From Magnolia sinica (lineage: Eukaryota; Streptophyta; Magnoliopsida; Magnoliales; Magnoliaceae), in the NCBI RefSeq assembly GCF_029962835.1, contig NC_080584.1, positions 84,534,862 to 84,598,861 on the forward strand: DNA of 64,000 bases. The letters are read 5' to 3'. Shown here piece by piece: positions 21,232 through 32,711 of the stretch (position 1 is the stretch's first letter; every line of letters begins with the position of its first letter). The notes below the pieces were generated by a model. The model was given only the letters and a program-made list of their open reading frames with translations. It was not told the origin of the DNA and searched no databases. The position numbers were made by a program, and so were the translations under genes.

Positions 21232-24200
21232 GACGTCCCCTCCTTTGGGGCGTTGATAAGAGAGAAGAAAAGAGAGAAAGTAGAGAGGAGCATCCTTCTC
21301 CCTTCCTCATGACATCTCTCATCCACACTTGCATGTGGTAGTCCACCTAGTGGACAACATGCGTCAACCTCGGCTCCTATCAGAGGAATTGACGATGGTT
21401 CTTTGCTCTCCTTCACCTGAGATGGATCGAGGAGAGACCTCTTAAGTTAAGAGGATTGACATCAACATAATCAGGAAAAACTCATCGCGATCAAGGTATG
21501 ATCTAAGCCATTTATTAATGGTTTATGTTCGTAGAAATCTATGTTATCAAAGATGGGAGATCCTAGGGTTAATTAGAACATGGATTTTTGAAAAGAAAAA
21601 AAAAAGTTTAAATTCCATTGCGTTTCCATTAAAATCTAACAGTAATTGCGGGAACCGTTATGTGTTACAGGGTTGTAATGCCCGCTTTGGAAACAATAGC
21701 TCGAAGGGTCTATTACGGGTTCAGTCCGTGTGTGAATGGCCATTACATAAAATTGATGAATTCATGCTGAAATTTATGGATAAGTTTCATGACGGCTGCC
21801 AACCTAATGGAACCCACCTTTCTCTTGGATTAAGACCTGTAATGAGAGCACAAAATTCCCACAGGCTCTATGTAATAGTCTATTACTTTTCCCACCATCC
21901 CAAAAACAAAAAAGTATCTTACACTAAAAAGGCTTGATAGTCTTCACAAATCTTGACAATCTTCAAGCAAAAAAAAAATCTAATAACCTGATTGCTGAAA
22001 CATTAGGGTGAAAAGAACCCAAAAAACTCCAGCTTAACAGGAAATCCCAGCCTAGCTGATGCAAACCGATTTCTGAGAAAAAAAAAAGTAGCAGAAAAAA
22101 TGCTCCTAAAATCTGATTTAAAAAACTTAAAAAGCAGCAACCTAACAACCAACAACCTGTCATAAAATCTGAAGCACCCGTAAGACGCAGCAATGATTCT
22201 CAAGCCAAACTCCAGAGAGAGGGAGGGAGGGAGGGAGTCTCTATCCTAAAGCCACACGGGGATTACTCTCATTAATCATGACTTATTCTAAGACTAATCC
22301 TCAAGAAATGTCTGCATGAGATCTCCATAAGGAGAAAAATTGCAAACTGCAAATTTTGGAGATGTATAGATTTGTAACTCTGTTAGTTCAGTTGTCATTC
22401 TGTGTAAAACTCATGATCTGGTACTTTTAGGGGATCATTTCACTTCCAGCAGGTAATATTTCTCTCGATGCATCCATCTATGCTGTCTGAAGACCCAATT
22501 GTTGCTCATGGTTTATTTCTACCCGGCAGAGGACTGAGTTCCAACCTTTGTTTTTTGGCAGCAGCATGCAATTTGTTTCCAACATTAAATCCCTCTTCTT
22601 TGACCCAAAATAGTCTCTATCCTTTTCTTTTTTATCAGATGCCTCCTACACTTTAAAACTCGGAGAGGAATTTTCTTTTATCATGCAACTTCCTCGAGTG
22701 AGTGCGTGCAGATCTATGTATCGATTGGATGCAACTCTGCAAAATTTGGACATTCGTATGCAGCAGCAACAACTCGAACTGTAAGTTGACTCTTTTCACT
22801 GTCAAGGGTGCATAGATGCATATGTATGGATGTATGAGTAATTTTGTTGTCCTTTCTTTTGAAACTTGTGTTACTCTTTCATGTGTCCATACAGAACAAT
22901 ATGGTGAGTGTGTTACTTCCATACTAGGTGGTGGTGCTGGTAATGCCGGTTCAAGCATGGCTCATGACTTGGGTAAAGTACTCTTAATCCTGTCTGGTCT
23001 TGATGTGATCTCAATATAATTCTGGCATGCAATATTCCTCAGAAGAGCCCCATGCTTGAGGTTCTATTCATCCACTGCCCTTCAGTATTCATGTATTGCT
23101 GATGTTATCATGTTAGTCTCTTGATAGATGATCATACCATAATGATATTATAATGCTTGTGTACATTTTATTTATCTTTGCATGTATGGTGGTTGAGGTT
23201 TGCTTAAGCCCATAATTGTCAAACCCAGCACATCCACATGCAGCCACACATGCCAATGTGGAAGATGGTTTTTAGACTTGGAGACTTGGATCGACTCGTT
23301 CGGTCTCGAGTCAAGTTGCGACTCGCCTGAGTTGGGGGTGTATTGGCCTGGCTTGCTCGAGTCGGGGTGACTCAAGCAGGTGACTCATGGTATCGAACTG
23401 GATCAGGCAGTGCTAGAATGAGTCTTGAAACCATGATGTGGAACATGTTTGAGATCCAAACTTCCTGTCAGGTGGGCCACAATGCTTGGATCTTTTGGTG
23501 CAAAGATCAGGTGGTTTCACTCTTCAGGTTGACCAGTGTACAAGCAAATGGATGTCTAGAAAAGTGTTTTTAGCTGTCCATTTGTCCTGTGCATATTGGC
23601 TTGCCGGAGGAATGAAGGCCCGATTCTTGCACCAGAAGATCTAAACCATGTGGTGCACCTGATGGAAATCTTTCCCTCAGATCTCAGCATGCGTTCACAT
23701 TTGCACATCTGCCTGCTTGTGGTTGGGCAGGGCTCCACACATGTGTGGGCTTGGGAAACTTCACAACTTTTGGTATTATTGGGTAATCTCATCTCATAAA
23801 TGTGTTTATTGGGTTGTTGGTATCATATAGGTCCCATCTCTTAATGTGTGTATGGCTTGATGGTAACATGTGCTTCTATTTTTCCAGGCAGATGCAGAGA
23901 GAAGACTGCTTCAGAAGCTAAAAAGTCTTGGCTACCTCGGACCAAAATCTGGAGGTTATACACCTGCTTAACCATCCACTATAATCATGAGATTGAAAAA
24001 ATTATCATTCAGGGAATAAAAAAAAACCAGAGTTAACAATCACAAGATTGAAATAGAATGATATAAATGTAGGTTGAAGCATTTCTTTCGCTGATTGTCC
24101 AAGAGCTCAATGAAAAAATCATATATTCTGTAGAATTAGCCTTTTGGATTTCTTATGTATGATATTTATAACTAATTACTATGTTATGTTGCTATCTCAT

Positions 24201-24682
24201 GCTGGCTTTGTGAAGGTACTTGGCTGTATAGGGAGGGTGTGCAAATATATTCTGCTAAAGATCAAGGCGCATGTGGATAATACCCCAAATTATTGTCTGT
24301 GGGTAATTGGAGGCAAGAACCCTGATTGAATCATGGCCAATATATTTGTTTTCGGCAAGGAAATCAGAAACTATGCAGGTGGACTTCCATTGTTCTGCCT
24401 TTTTCCATGGTAAATCACTTCCAAGTGTTGTTTTTTAAAGTCCCTACATGAAACAACTGCACTTGAGGTCCGAAGCAACTGCAAGAAAGCCATTGTGTGT
24501 ATCTGATATCACGACATAACTGCCAAACACACCAAAAATCTCATTGTTCACTTTCATCAAACATGCCAACAGCTACAACCATATCAGGGTTCGAAGAGGA
24601 TTCGAATCCAAGACTAGATCCACATGCAGACAACACTAAGAACCATCAGAACTTAACAAACAAACCATAAACCACAAGCCTT
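21227..24682. other. Intergenic, with unidentified exon-like islands
   Basis: No gene could be assigned. Exon-like points on the plus strand are (i) 22711-22782, opening after GTGCAG and closing at GTAAGT, reading IYVSIGCNSAKFGHSYAAA, and (ii) 23888-23974 after TTTTCCAG, reading ADAERRLLQKLKSLGYLGPK before a stop. Neither resembles a family I know. A (GGGA)n run occurs near 22218-22238. Around 23270-23420 there is degenerate 'gactcg' / 'gagtcg' low-complexity DNA. Confidence 0.3.
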
Positions 24683-25018
24683 TCAACTAGAAGAAAAGCC
24701 ATGCAGTAAACCTAAGACACCACCTAGACCAAGAACCACACCAGCTAGCCTTTTGATCATGGATGGCCACCTCCAACCTTGCCACCCAGCACAACAGGTA
24801 CGGAAAGGGGCATAATAGGTTTGAGATGGTGCCCAACGTCCAAAGTGGGGGATCAAACCAAACCCTGGATGTCCAAACCCATGTCCAAGTGGTCCCTTGA
24901 AACCTCCTTTGGGATGGGAGAACTTTGGCTTGTTGGCAATGATTCTTCCTTCATTACTCACAACGAAGGCGACAACAAGGAAGCCAATGATCAACAACAT
25001 CTTGCTAAGCTTCTCCAT
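24683..25018 (-). CDS. Small secreted Gly/His-rich protein, 111 aa
   Basis: Complete single-exon frame from ATG at 25018 to a stop at 24683. Residues about 1-24 (LLIIGFLVVAFVVS core) are a clear secretory signal peptide. The next segment is basic and rich in Gly, His, Pro and Phe (KGPLGHGFGHPGFGLIPHFG) with one Cys pair (TCCAG). The last 25 residues form a hydrophobic Gly/Leu stretch (LAGVVLGLGGVLGLLHG) that could be membrane-active or a lipid-anchor signal. Charge, signal peptide and tail suggest an extracellular or cell-wall peptide. I know no matching family; it could be lineage-specific. The leader upstream contains TTTATTTATTTA-type AT-rich DNA about 60-80 bp before the ATG. Real expression is unproven. 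Confidence 0.6.
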   Translation of the reverse strand: MEKLSKMLLIIGFLVVAFVVSNEGRIIANKPKFSHPKGGFKGPLGHGFGHPGFGLIPHFGRWAPSQTYYAPFRTCCAGWQGWRWPSMIKRLAGVVLGLGGVLGLLHGFSSS

Positions 25019-25514
25019 ATTAGCTTTCTACTCTGCATGATGGACTGTTTTCCTTCCTCATGTCTTAAAAATAATAATAATAAATAAATAAATAAATCTC
25101 CACATGGCGTTCAGTTGTCTTCCATGTTTGGGATGGTGTTTGTAGTGGTGAATATGGATTTTAAGGATCCCCCCCTAACATGAAAGGAGTACTTCATACA
25201 CCCTTCATTGAGCAATGGAATTACATGTGATCGCATTCATTGTCTTGCCGTTTACCTGTACATTTGGAGATCTCTTGCATCTGAGCCGTTGTCTTGCCAT
25301 TCTCGTGTTGTGTTCTTATGTTTTGGTCCGTCTATTTGTTGCATCGTTTGAATGGTTGTTTGATTGAAGGGAAGGGCCTCTGTCGATGGGGTAGCTGGAA
25401 TAACTAAAGCCGACGGTCGTATGGAGGTTTTCCCGATGGCTTTTAGCCGTTCGAGAATCTTGATAACCGCCGCCATGGGCAGGGGTTATTAAACCCTACC
25501 TTTTGGTGTTATCC
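25019..25514 (-). other. Upstream region of the small secreted-protein gene; unassigned 74-aa frame
   Basis: Contains an (AAT/AAAT)n run at 25068-25098. A minus-strand frame at 25252-25476 begins MAAVIKILERLKAIGKTSIR. It has ordinary composition but no family resemblance and abuts a GGGCCCAC-type element, so it is noted, not called. Confidence 0.35.
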
Positions 25515-25795
25515 TTACACTGGGGCCCACCTTGATAATTTGATGTATATCCATACCATCCATTCATTTTTACAGCCCATTTTAGGATGTGGTCCCAAAA
25601 ACTAGGCAGATCCAAATCTCAAATGGACCAGACACTGTTGATTGAATGCCCACCATAACTTTTTTCATAGAAGTTTTGGATCAATCTGAGTTTTGGACAG
25701 ACTTCATTTTTGGCCACGTGTCCTAAAATGACCTCCAAAAAGGAATGAACGGGGTGGATTTCTCTCATACATCACAGTGGGCCCCACGGCCCCCG
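25515..25795. mobile_element. GGGCCCAC-family element
   Basis: Left arm 'actggggcccaccttgata', 'tatccataccatccattcat'; right arm 'aatgaacggggtggatttct' and 'catcacagtgggccccacgg'. The arms are inverted with mismatches. The interior contains the family motifs 'aggcagatccaaatctcaaa' and 'gttttggatcaatctgag'. About 280 bp, non-coding. Confidence 0.65.
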
Positions 25796-25904
25796 CCTGG
25801 CATTTCAACACAGGAAGCAAACTCGCATCCCTTTCTTGCAGGCAAAACCTGACGGAGGGAAATCCCCAAAATTTCTCTCCCCCTTGCCTGCATCTCTCTC
25901 TAAT

Positions 25905-26045
25905 ATGTGGCTCTCTTATATGTGGTGTGGTCCACTTGGAGTTTCGATCTACCTCCTTTTTGGGATCATGACCTAAAACTATATTTTAAAATTAACGGAC
26001 GGAGTGGATAAACCTCATGCATCACGGTGGGCCCCACAGAGCCCC
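25905..26045. mobile_element. GGGCCCAC-family right-half fragment
   Basis: Starts with 'atatgtggtgtggtccactt' and ends 'catcacggtgggccccacag'. Only the right half of the element is present. Confidence 0.55.
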
Positions 26046-26630
26046 TAACATGACCGTTCGTCTTTACCTCCGTGTGAAGGTAGAGCCCGCGACCTACGCC
26101 CAAAAACACGTAGGTCACGCTCAATCTATGCCCAATCCACTCGTTCCCTCTCTCTCGACCCTGCTCTCTCTATTTCTCCCTCTCCCTCTCCCTCTCCCTA
26201 GTGTTTTCTCATTTTAGCACGCGGCTTAAAGCAGGAGCAGCCATTCTAGTTGATTCCTCAGCTGCGAGGTGGTAGCAATGGTAATAGTAGAATGCTGCCT
26301 TTAGGGCCGTTGATTCAAAAGTAGAAGGTTGATAGATTTGAGGATTTTTGAATTTGGAGGTTTTTGGATTTAGGGGTTTCCAGATTTGGGGGTTTTGGGA
26401 TTGATATTGGGAGTGGAGATGGGTTGTAGCGAGTGGGTTACGGGATTTAATGGTGTTGGGGTCTTATGAGAGAATGGAGCAAAGGCTTCTCACGCCTGGA
26501 GACTCTTCAAGTGATAGGTATACTTTTCTTTCCTTGATTTATCTTCACCTTGTATTATTCATGGGTTATGGTTATTTTGTATTGATTATTCAGAAATTTC
26601 AAGAGGCTTTCAATTGAGTTAACAGAGTGG
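26046..26630. other. Intergenic; short CT-rich run and a possible LINE upstream segment
   Basis: A CCCTCT-rich run lies at 26150-26200. From 26230 to 26530 the plus strand has partially open frames with no clear match; given the reverse-transcriptase scrap that follows, it may be degraded element DNA. Confidence 0.35.
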
Positions 26631-26745
26631 CTTGCAAGGGACTTTTGGGAAGAGATCTCGAATGTAATATGAGACAGAGATAAAGCATTGGGGTCTGATG
26701 ATGTCACCATGGATTTCTTCTAAACTTGTTTGGAAGTGATTTGTA
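26631..26745 (+). mobile_element. LINE reverse-transcriptase fragment
   Basis: The plus-strand frame gives TEWLARDFWEEISNVI, stop, DRDKALGSDDVTMDFF, stop, TCLEVI. This parallels the plant LINE (L1-type) ORF2 consensus around 'EWLERPFSEEEI...DKAPGPDGFT', just before the polymerase core. It is short and carries two stops, so it is a dead fragment. Upstream and downstream extents are uncertain. Confidence 0.7.
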
Positions 26746-28123
26746 GCAACAGACGTGCATCATGTTCCTTGTTTTTCTGTATAGATTTTAGAAGTTATAT
26801 GGTGTATAGGGACCGTTTCTGGTGATCCGGACTGTTGATATGATGGGCATTCTTGTGGATGGACCATATGTGGAAAGCCTTGAAGATTGGTAGAGGTGAT
26901 TTCCTTATTTCATGGAGTTCTCTTTAATGAGTTCATAAGAATGCCTAGTAGATGTTTGTGGAAATGCCAAGGAGAGGGCCAGTAGCCCTGGTGTGTACCG
27001 CCTTGATCAAAATTTCTTCTCTTTGAATTTGGTCAGTTTGGATTCGATTGATTTTATTTTATTTTTTGGCTTCATGTCGACTAATTTGCATTATGTGAAT
27101 TTATTGTATTTTTTTTATTTAGTACGTTGGTCAGTTGATTTCTGTTTCTTGTTGGCTATAGCGGATGTTACCATCATTCTCTGTAAGTTGCTATGAATTG
27201 GTCAGCAAATCAGAGTAGTGGGTTGGTTTTGAAGAGTCCCCTGAATTAGATGTGTGGCACGATCTCCAGGCTTTAATGGGAGACATTATCCCACGAACAA
27301 GGTTTGGCAGCAGCTATAAAGAAGGTGGAATTTTCAACTCCAAACAGAACAATCTGAGGTGTTATCTACCAACCATAATTCCATTGTTTGGTTATGAGTG
27401 TTGTCTTTTGTGTAAATGTGAAAAGGTCAACAGTTGAACAGTGAGTCCTGTCTCTCGCGTGGGGGAGTGTGGAATGGTTTTCCTCATTATGAGAGGAAAA
27501 GTTAAGAAAAGGAAACTGATTTCCACCTCATTTTTTATTTTTCAAACAGAAGAGACCATCTCATAAGTGGAGTTCGTATACTTTTGCACAGATTTCCACT
27601 TAAACAAACAGGTGTGTTTGGAAGCTCAACTGAATTGAATCACAATGATTAAGCCCATTCAAGTGGAACTACTCACTGTGAGGAAGTAGCCCACAAATAG
27701 CCATTGCATTCCTTTCAAGTCCAACTTCAATCTTACATGATTGCGATTTTGAGCAAAGAACCTCAAGATGCAAAATGAGGAAGGGTGGCTAAATTTAGCT
27801 GAGGAGCGTTAATTTTCAGTACCCATTATGCTTATGGACCTACTTCTGACTATGTATGTAGGATTCCAATTGTTAATTCCACCATCAGTTGAAATCTATT
27901 GAAATCTGTGTTTGGATGCACTAAGGAATTCTATTACAATAGTCAGTCCCATAAAGTGGAAATGCAATTATCTTGCTTGGCATACATATCAAGGAACTAG
28001 GCTCCATGTAACTATAGTCTGACCACTGCTTCTCATTATTACAATTTGGTCACTCCTTCCGAAACTAGAGATCCAAATGATAATTTATTTAAATTTCATG
28101 TCATGTGCACTATCACATCGCAG
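26746..28123. other. Intergenic, nothing recognised
   Basis: Possibly more decayed LINE DNA up to about 27000. A stretch near 27250-27370 has an exon-like frame (GDIIPRTRFGSSYKEGG) without a family match. Confidence 0.35.
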
Positions 28124-28253
28124 GTTTTTTCCCACGAAAGAAAACCTACGGAGAAATGAAATTGTCAAAGAAGTGCAAGCTACTATGATGAGTATGATTG
28201 AGCAGAGTGAGAAATGTATCAAAATAGGAGAAGCCGGCAATGATGAATCCTGA
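28124..28253 (+). other. Exon-like terminal coding island, unidentified
   Basis: After a good acceptor (CACATCGCAG) a frame runs 42 codons to TGA at 28251-28253: FFPTKENLRRNEIVKEVQAT, MMSMIEQSEKCIKIG, EAGNDES. The charged, helical composition is like a genuine C-terminus, but I recognise no family and no upstream exon could be linked. It may be another host-gene fragment or the last exon of a gene whose other exons I missed. Confidence 0.3.
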
Positions 28254-29246
28254 GTGGTATGAGATTGTTCTTCTTTTTCTGGTCTGTTTCTTTCTCTTTT
28301 CTTCCTTTCTTTGATTTGAGTTTTTTCATATTATTCTTAAATATGTATTTATGTATGTATTTATATGTATCTATGTACATTTTATGCATGCATGTATGTG
28401 TGTGTATGATGCATTCAGAAGGTTTTGGCTGTTGTGGGTATTTGTGAAATCAAATGGATTGTTGGCATTTTTATTGTTTTTATTGATTTAAACTTCAGAT
28501 ACATAATTTATGATTAGTGCCTATTTGGGTTTTTCAAATATTTTTATTTTATTGTTTCATTCTTTTTTCCTTTTTTTCCTTCTCTTTTTTTTTTCTCTCT
28601 CCTTTTCTTTCTCTCTCTCTCTTTTTTTTTTTTTGCATGCAGTTTTTGTGGACTTGCTTTTGATGGATTTTCAGGAAAAAAAAAAAAAATTATTTTTATA
28701 CATTTTAATTTTTTCCTATTGTAGGAGGGAGGCTGTGGGCTGTTTGCATGCTTTCTTGTCATGAAATGTTGAATTCGCTATTAGTTGCATTTAATTTCAT
28801 TTAAGTAGGTTTAAATCTTTAAAAAAATGTTGATTAGTTTCCATCTTCTTACTTATTCAGTTAAATTTCATTTAATTGCTGAATTCGCTATTTGTTTTGT
28901 TAATGAAAGTCAACCGTTTGTTTATTCAGTTTTTCTTTTTCTTTTTGTGAATTGTAATGGTAGTGGAAGTTATCATATGTATATGTTTATTCAAATTGAT
29001 GAATGTCATTGTATGAGTGGAATAGAGAATGCAAGGCAATGACAATAGGAAGAAACCCATCTCTGTTTTTTTGGTGCGAAATGAGGTAAAAGAGCTATGC
29101 AAGCGTTCTTGTGTATTACTATGACCGTTTTTCAGTTTTTGTTCCTTTCGATGCTGCAGATGTATTGGGTGCCGAAATTTTTGTGCTTTTAGAGAAGAGA
29201 AAGATGTGTGTGAGAAGATCGAACAATGTTGGTTTTTAAGGTTTTG

Positions 29247-29298
<52 letters not shown>

Positions 29299-29940
29299 CT
29301 ATTGTAGTGATAAATTGAGATGTTTCCAACCATGCGTTGGCAGAATATTATTGTTAAATTCCTATAATTTGCTATTCCATTCCAGACGAAAATCATCTTA
29401 ACTTGGATCACATGAAAATCATCTTAACTAGGTCCGTATGCATTCCACTTCCTTTGAAGTTTGTCGATTTCTTAATTGGAATTATGTCCAAAATGCTCCT
29501 ATGCTTTCATGAAATTATCCAAAATTTTATGATTGTTTAGAACTTGAGCTGATCTAGACACCCTTCATCAGCTCTTCCCATAACCATAACCAACAAGAAT
29601 CACCAGTATTTTGAGTTAAAATAATCAGGTCCTATGTAACAGTAGTTATTAACGGTGTCTAGTTGCACAAAAATATCATGATATTTGGTTCAACCAAACT
29701 CACCCTAAATTACAATTTAAGGTTCACTTGGATATAAGTGCGTCACTCAAAACAGGTTTAAAAGTAGGAAGAAAAAAGAAGAAAAAAGACATCTTATAGT
29801 GAATGTTGGATTTCAATTAATATTTTGAACTGTTTCTCCTGCTTGAAACATTTTTCAAATTGCTAAAAGAAATCATTTTGTGTTACTTCTAATATAGTTA
29901 TGAGGACTAATGAAAACATTGATTTATGGTACTATTTCAA
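28254..29940. other. Pyrimidine-rich intergenic DNA with (AT)n microsatellite
   Basis: T/C-rich from 28540 to 28640 and A/T simple sequence at 28670-28690. An (AT)n run of about 22 units spans 29250-29296. No gene seen; the 161-aa minus frame across the AT run is an artefact. Confidence 0.6.
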
Positions 29941-29943
29941 CAG

Positions 29944-31129
29944 GGCCAATGCTCAAACAGATAGGCTGTACAACAGAGACATTTATTCATATAGGTAAGT
30001 GACAAACTAATAATAGTTAAAAAGAAGAAGTAGCAAGCAAAGTTATCAAATAATGCTTATGCATGGATTTCTTTTATAGGGTAATCGGAAAATGCATTGT
30101 ACTTTTCTTGGAAATCATGTTTCAGATATTGGATATTCTGCAGTGCACATTCACTGTTTTGTTCTATTCAGAACAAAATGTTGCGAGATTGGATCTTTGA
30201 TTTACTATTTTAACTTTGTACATTTGGTCAAATAAATGCCACCCGCCTTTAGAAGATGGACCCATCAGATGATTCGAGGAAACTCGAGTCGAAGCAAATG
30301 ACATCTTTTCAGTTTATTGTGACCAGCGAGGTCCTTTACTTCCCTCATCTTTGATTGCATTCATATTCATTTAGATGCCAAACAAACACATGCATGCATG
30401 TCTGCATGTTTGTATTCTCCTTTTGCTCTTTATCTATAACAGTAGGTTTAATTTTTTTTCCATGTGGACTTTCATCTAACGATCTGGCAAGTAATGCCAG
30501 TATGCAGAAATGAAAAAAAAAAAAACATTCTCTGTTTCTGAAGAAGTAATAGCAACTCTTTTGCAAAACTGCATTGGTAGGTATTATGAAGGGAGAATTT
30601 CATCAGTATACATGTGGGAAGATAATGAAGACTTTGTGGCTTGCTTCTTAATAAAGAAACGTCAGTTTTTCAACTAAGAATGCATATCCTTTTGTTAAAA
30701 ATATATATATATATATATATTATATGATTGCACTTATTTGTGATGGTTGTTGGGGATGAAGATGGCTCAAAGTCAGGGCATCGCCAAAGAAGCTATTTGC
30801 AAAAAGGTGCATGGGATGCTATTCATGTTATTGAAGTAAGCTCTATTTGCTTGTTGCCTTGTCTATTCTAATTTTGAAGTTCTTATGCATGCATAGTAGT
30901 TCCTTTTCCATGATTATCATGACAGATGATCTTCTTTAATTTTCTTAATAGGTGGGCCCTGAGGAAGAGGGAACAACTCATTACTGCTTAATTAGTATTG
31001 CCGTGCTATCATTGACCACAGACAGATGATCTTCTTTAATTTTCTTAATAGGTGGGCCCTGAGGAAGAGGGAACAACTCAGTACTGCTTAATTATTGTCA
31101 TGCTATCATTGACCACAGACGACAAGTCA
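29944..31129 (+). pseudogene. CPB: F-actin-capping protein subunit beta gene fragment with a duplicated exon
   Basis: Exons in order: 29944-29994 (ends YNRDIYSYR, compare YNRDADSYR of plant CPB, tentative); 30581-about 30660 (YYEGRISSVYMWEDNEDF, VACFLIKK); 30761-30835 (DGSKSGHRQRSYLQKGAWDA, IHVIE); 30952-about 31016 (VGPEEEGTTHYCLI...LSLTTD) and a repeat at 31052-31129 (VGPEEEGTTQYCLI...LSLTTDDKS). The family is the beta subunit of the heterodimeric barbed-end actin capper, about 250 aa. The exon encoding the SPWSNKY region and all C-terminal exons are missing. The donor after LIKK is poor. An exact-length 100-bp tandem duplication (30921-31020 / 31021-31120) doubles one acceptor and exon. 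Introns are retained. Dead fragment. Confidence 0.82.
30699..30721. repeat. (AT)n microsatellite
   Basis: About 11 AT units inside an intron of the capping-protein fragment. Confidence 0.9.
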
Positions 31130-31554
31130 TTAAGATTTCTCATAATTTGGCTGTGTTTTGTACAGGGTCTAAGATACTCTCATGATTTATTCAACTATAA
31201 GTTTTGGGTCAGTAAACTTGTATGCGACCCCCCCCCCCCCCCCCTTCTTTTTAGGTTGATACACAGGTGCTGAGAAATTGTATAAATGTAGTAGAAGTGA
31301 CTCAAAATCAAAACTTTTTCAAGTTGTGAACCTCAGTTTGGATGGATTGTAAATTGAAAATTATTTTCACTTTGATTACCTAATCATGGGATTAGTGGAC
31401 ACTCAATTGACGGTTGAAATGAAGGATATCCGATGGTCATAGTTCATCAAACAAGTGGCCACGAATCAGTGGATAGAAATTTTCAAACAGTATGGGTTCA
31501 GCGCTATGACTTATGCAGATTAGGTCCCAAAAATTTGGACAGTTTAATTTGGGT
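31130..31554. other. Intergenic; 18-C homopolymer at 31228-31245
   Basis: The C run is the second extreme G/C homopolymer in the window. No gene or element identified in the rest. Confidence 0.5.
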
Positions 31555-31622
31555 CAGTACAAGGGATTGAACCCTGGATCACTACATTGTCTCTACCTGT
31601 TCATCTAACAAGTTGGAGTCTT
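31555..31622 (-). mobile_element. tRNA-derived SINE-like fragment
   Basis: On the minus strand the sequence contains 'gaacaggtagagacaatg' and 'gtgatccagggttcaatccc', resembling pol III A-box and B-box (GGTTCAATCC) motifs. The same two blocks in the same order occur at 40718-40800 on the plus strand. It does not fold into a full tRNA. Superfamily and boundaries uncertain. Confidence 0.45.
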
Positions 31623-31754
31623 GTATGAAGCGTATATGTATACTTTCATTGGGATATGTGGACAGTCCAACTATTCTGAGCTGTGTGCAAAAATAACACT
31701 TGCCTGGTGATTCTGATGTCTAAATGATGGACTTGGATTCCCCATTGATGCTGT

Positions 31755-32155
31755 TTGGTGCTGCAAACGCTGTGGCCTGCACCATGATGTATGTGTTTTA
31801 CCCACATCTGTTTTGCCAGCTCATTTTACGGAATGAGCCTACAAACTAGGCAGATCCAAATCTCAGGTAGACCACACCACAGGAAACAGTGGTGATTGAA
31901 CGCGTATCATTAAAAAGTTTCTAGGGCCCACTGTAATGTTTGTTCCTGTTGCATAGATTGCACATACATGGATAAATGGAAAACACAAATATCAGCTTGA
32001 TCCAAGACTTTTATGACCCCAAGAACTTTTTAATGGTGGGCTTTCAATCACCACTGTTTCCTGTGCTGTGGTCTCCTCATGCCCTGAAATGAGCTGGTAA
32101 AATGGATGGATGGGGTAGATAAAATACATACATTATGGTGGGGCCCACAGCTTTT
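31755..32155. mobile_element. GGGCCCAC-family element, near full length
   Basis: Left arm 'gctgtggcctgcaccatgat', 'gtatgtgttttacccacat'; right arm 'ggggtagataaaatacatac' and 'attatggtggggcccacagc', inverted relative to the left. The interior shows 'gatccaaatctcaggtagac' and 'gaaaacacaaatatcagctt'. About 400 bp, non-coding. Confidence 0.7.
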
Positions 32156-32217
32156 TTCAGAATGGACCAGTATGAGGGTGGGTACTAGAGGGATCACTAC
32201 CAAATCCGAGTCCCTAA

Positions 32218-32520
32218 GGGGGCATTTGGATTGTAAGTTACTTAAAGATAAGCTACTCATGTCTGAATATTTTATCTAAGTTTCTACTTATTAAGCACAC
32301 AAGTATGTTTGGTAAACAACATACTTATCAGCTTCTCCTCTCTTTCATCTCTCCTGATGCCTCTCTTCAGTAGCTTATGAAAATATTAACTGAAGTGATT
32401 AAATAACTTGAAGTAAAAAAATTACTTATCACAAATCATAAACCAAACTTATCCGAAATAAGTTACTTATTACTGCTGTAAGTAGAAAAGTAACTTATTT
32501 GGTGGTATCTAAACGGGCCC
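32218..32520. mobile_element. Tourist-like (PIF/Harbinger) MITE, copy 2, reverse orientation to copy 1
   Basis: 303 bp flanked by TAA at 32215-32217 and 32521-32523. Ends GGGGGCATTTGGAT and, inverted, GGGCCCGTTTAGAT. Full-length relative to 15197-15496. Confidence 0.85.
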
Positions 32521-32523
32521 TAA

Positions 32524-32708
32524 GCTTTTTCTACTTACAACAGTAGATAAGTAATTTATTTGAGATAAGTAAGTTTGGTTTATGATCAATTATAAATAGC
32601 TTTTTTATTTAAAGTTACTTAAGCACTTCAATTTAATAAGTAGAAATCAAGATAGCTACTTAAGGCACAAGTAACTCATCTTAAGTAACTTGTGATCCAA
32701 ATGCCCCC
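32524..32708. mobile_element. Tourist-like MITE, truncated copy abutting copy 2
   Basis: Same orientation as 15197-15496 but lacks its first ~35 bp. The right end 'gatccaaatgccccc' is followed by TAA (32709-32711). It starts at the TAA that ends copy 2, so the two lie tail to broken head, suggesting one inserted into, or recombined with, the other. Confidence 0.75.
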
Positions 32709-32711
32709 TAA

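Noticed and set aside
21518-21937. 139-aa plus-strand frame
   Set aside because: No recognisable domain; sequence looks like unclassified repeat DNA.
28926-29411. 161-aa minus-strand frame
   Set aside because: Crosses an (AT)n microsatellite and shows no domain.
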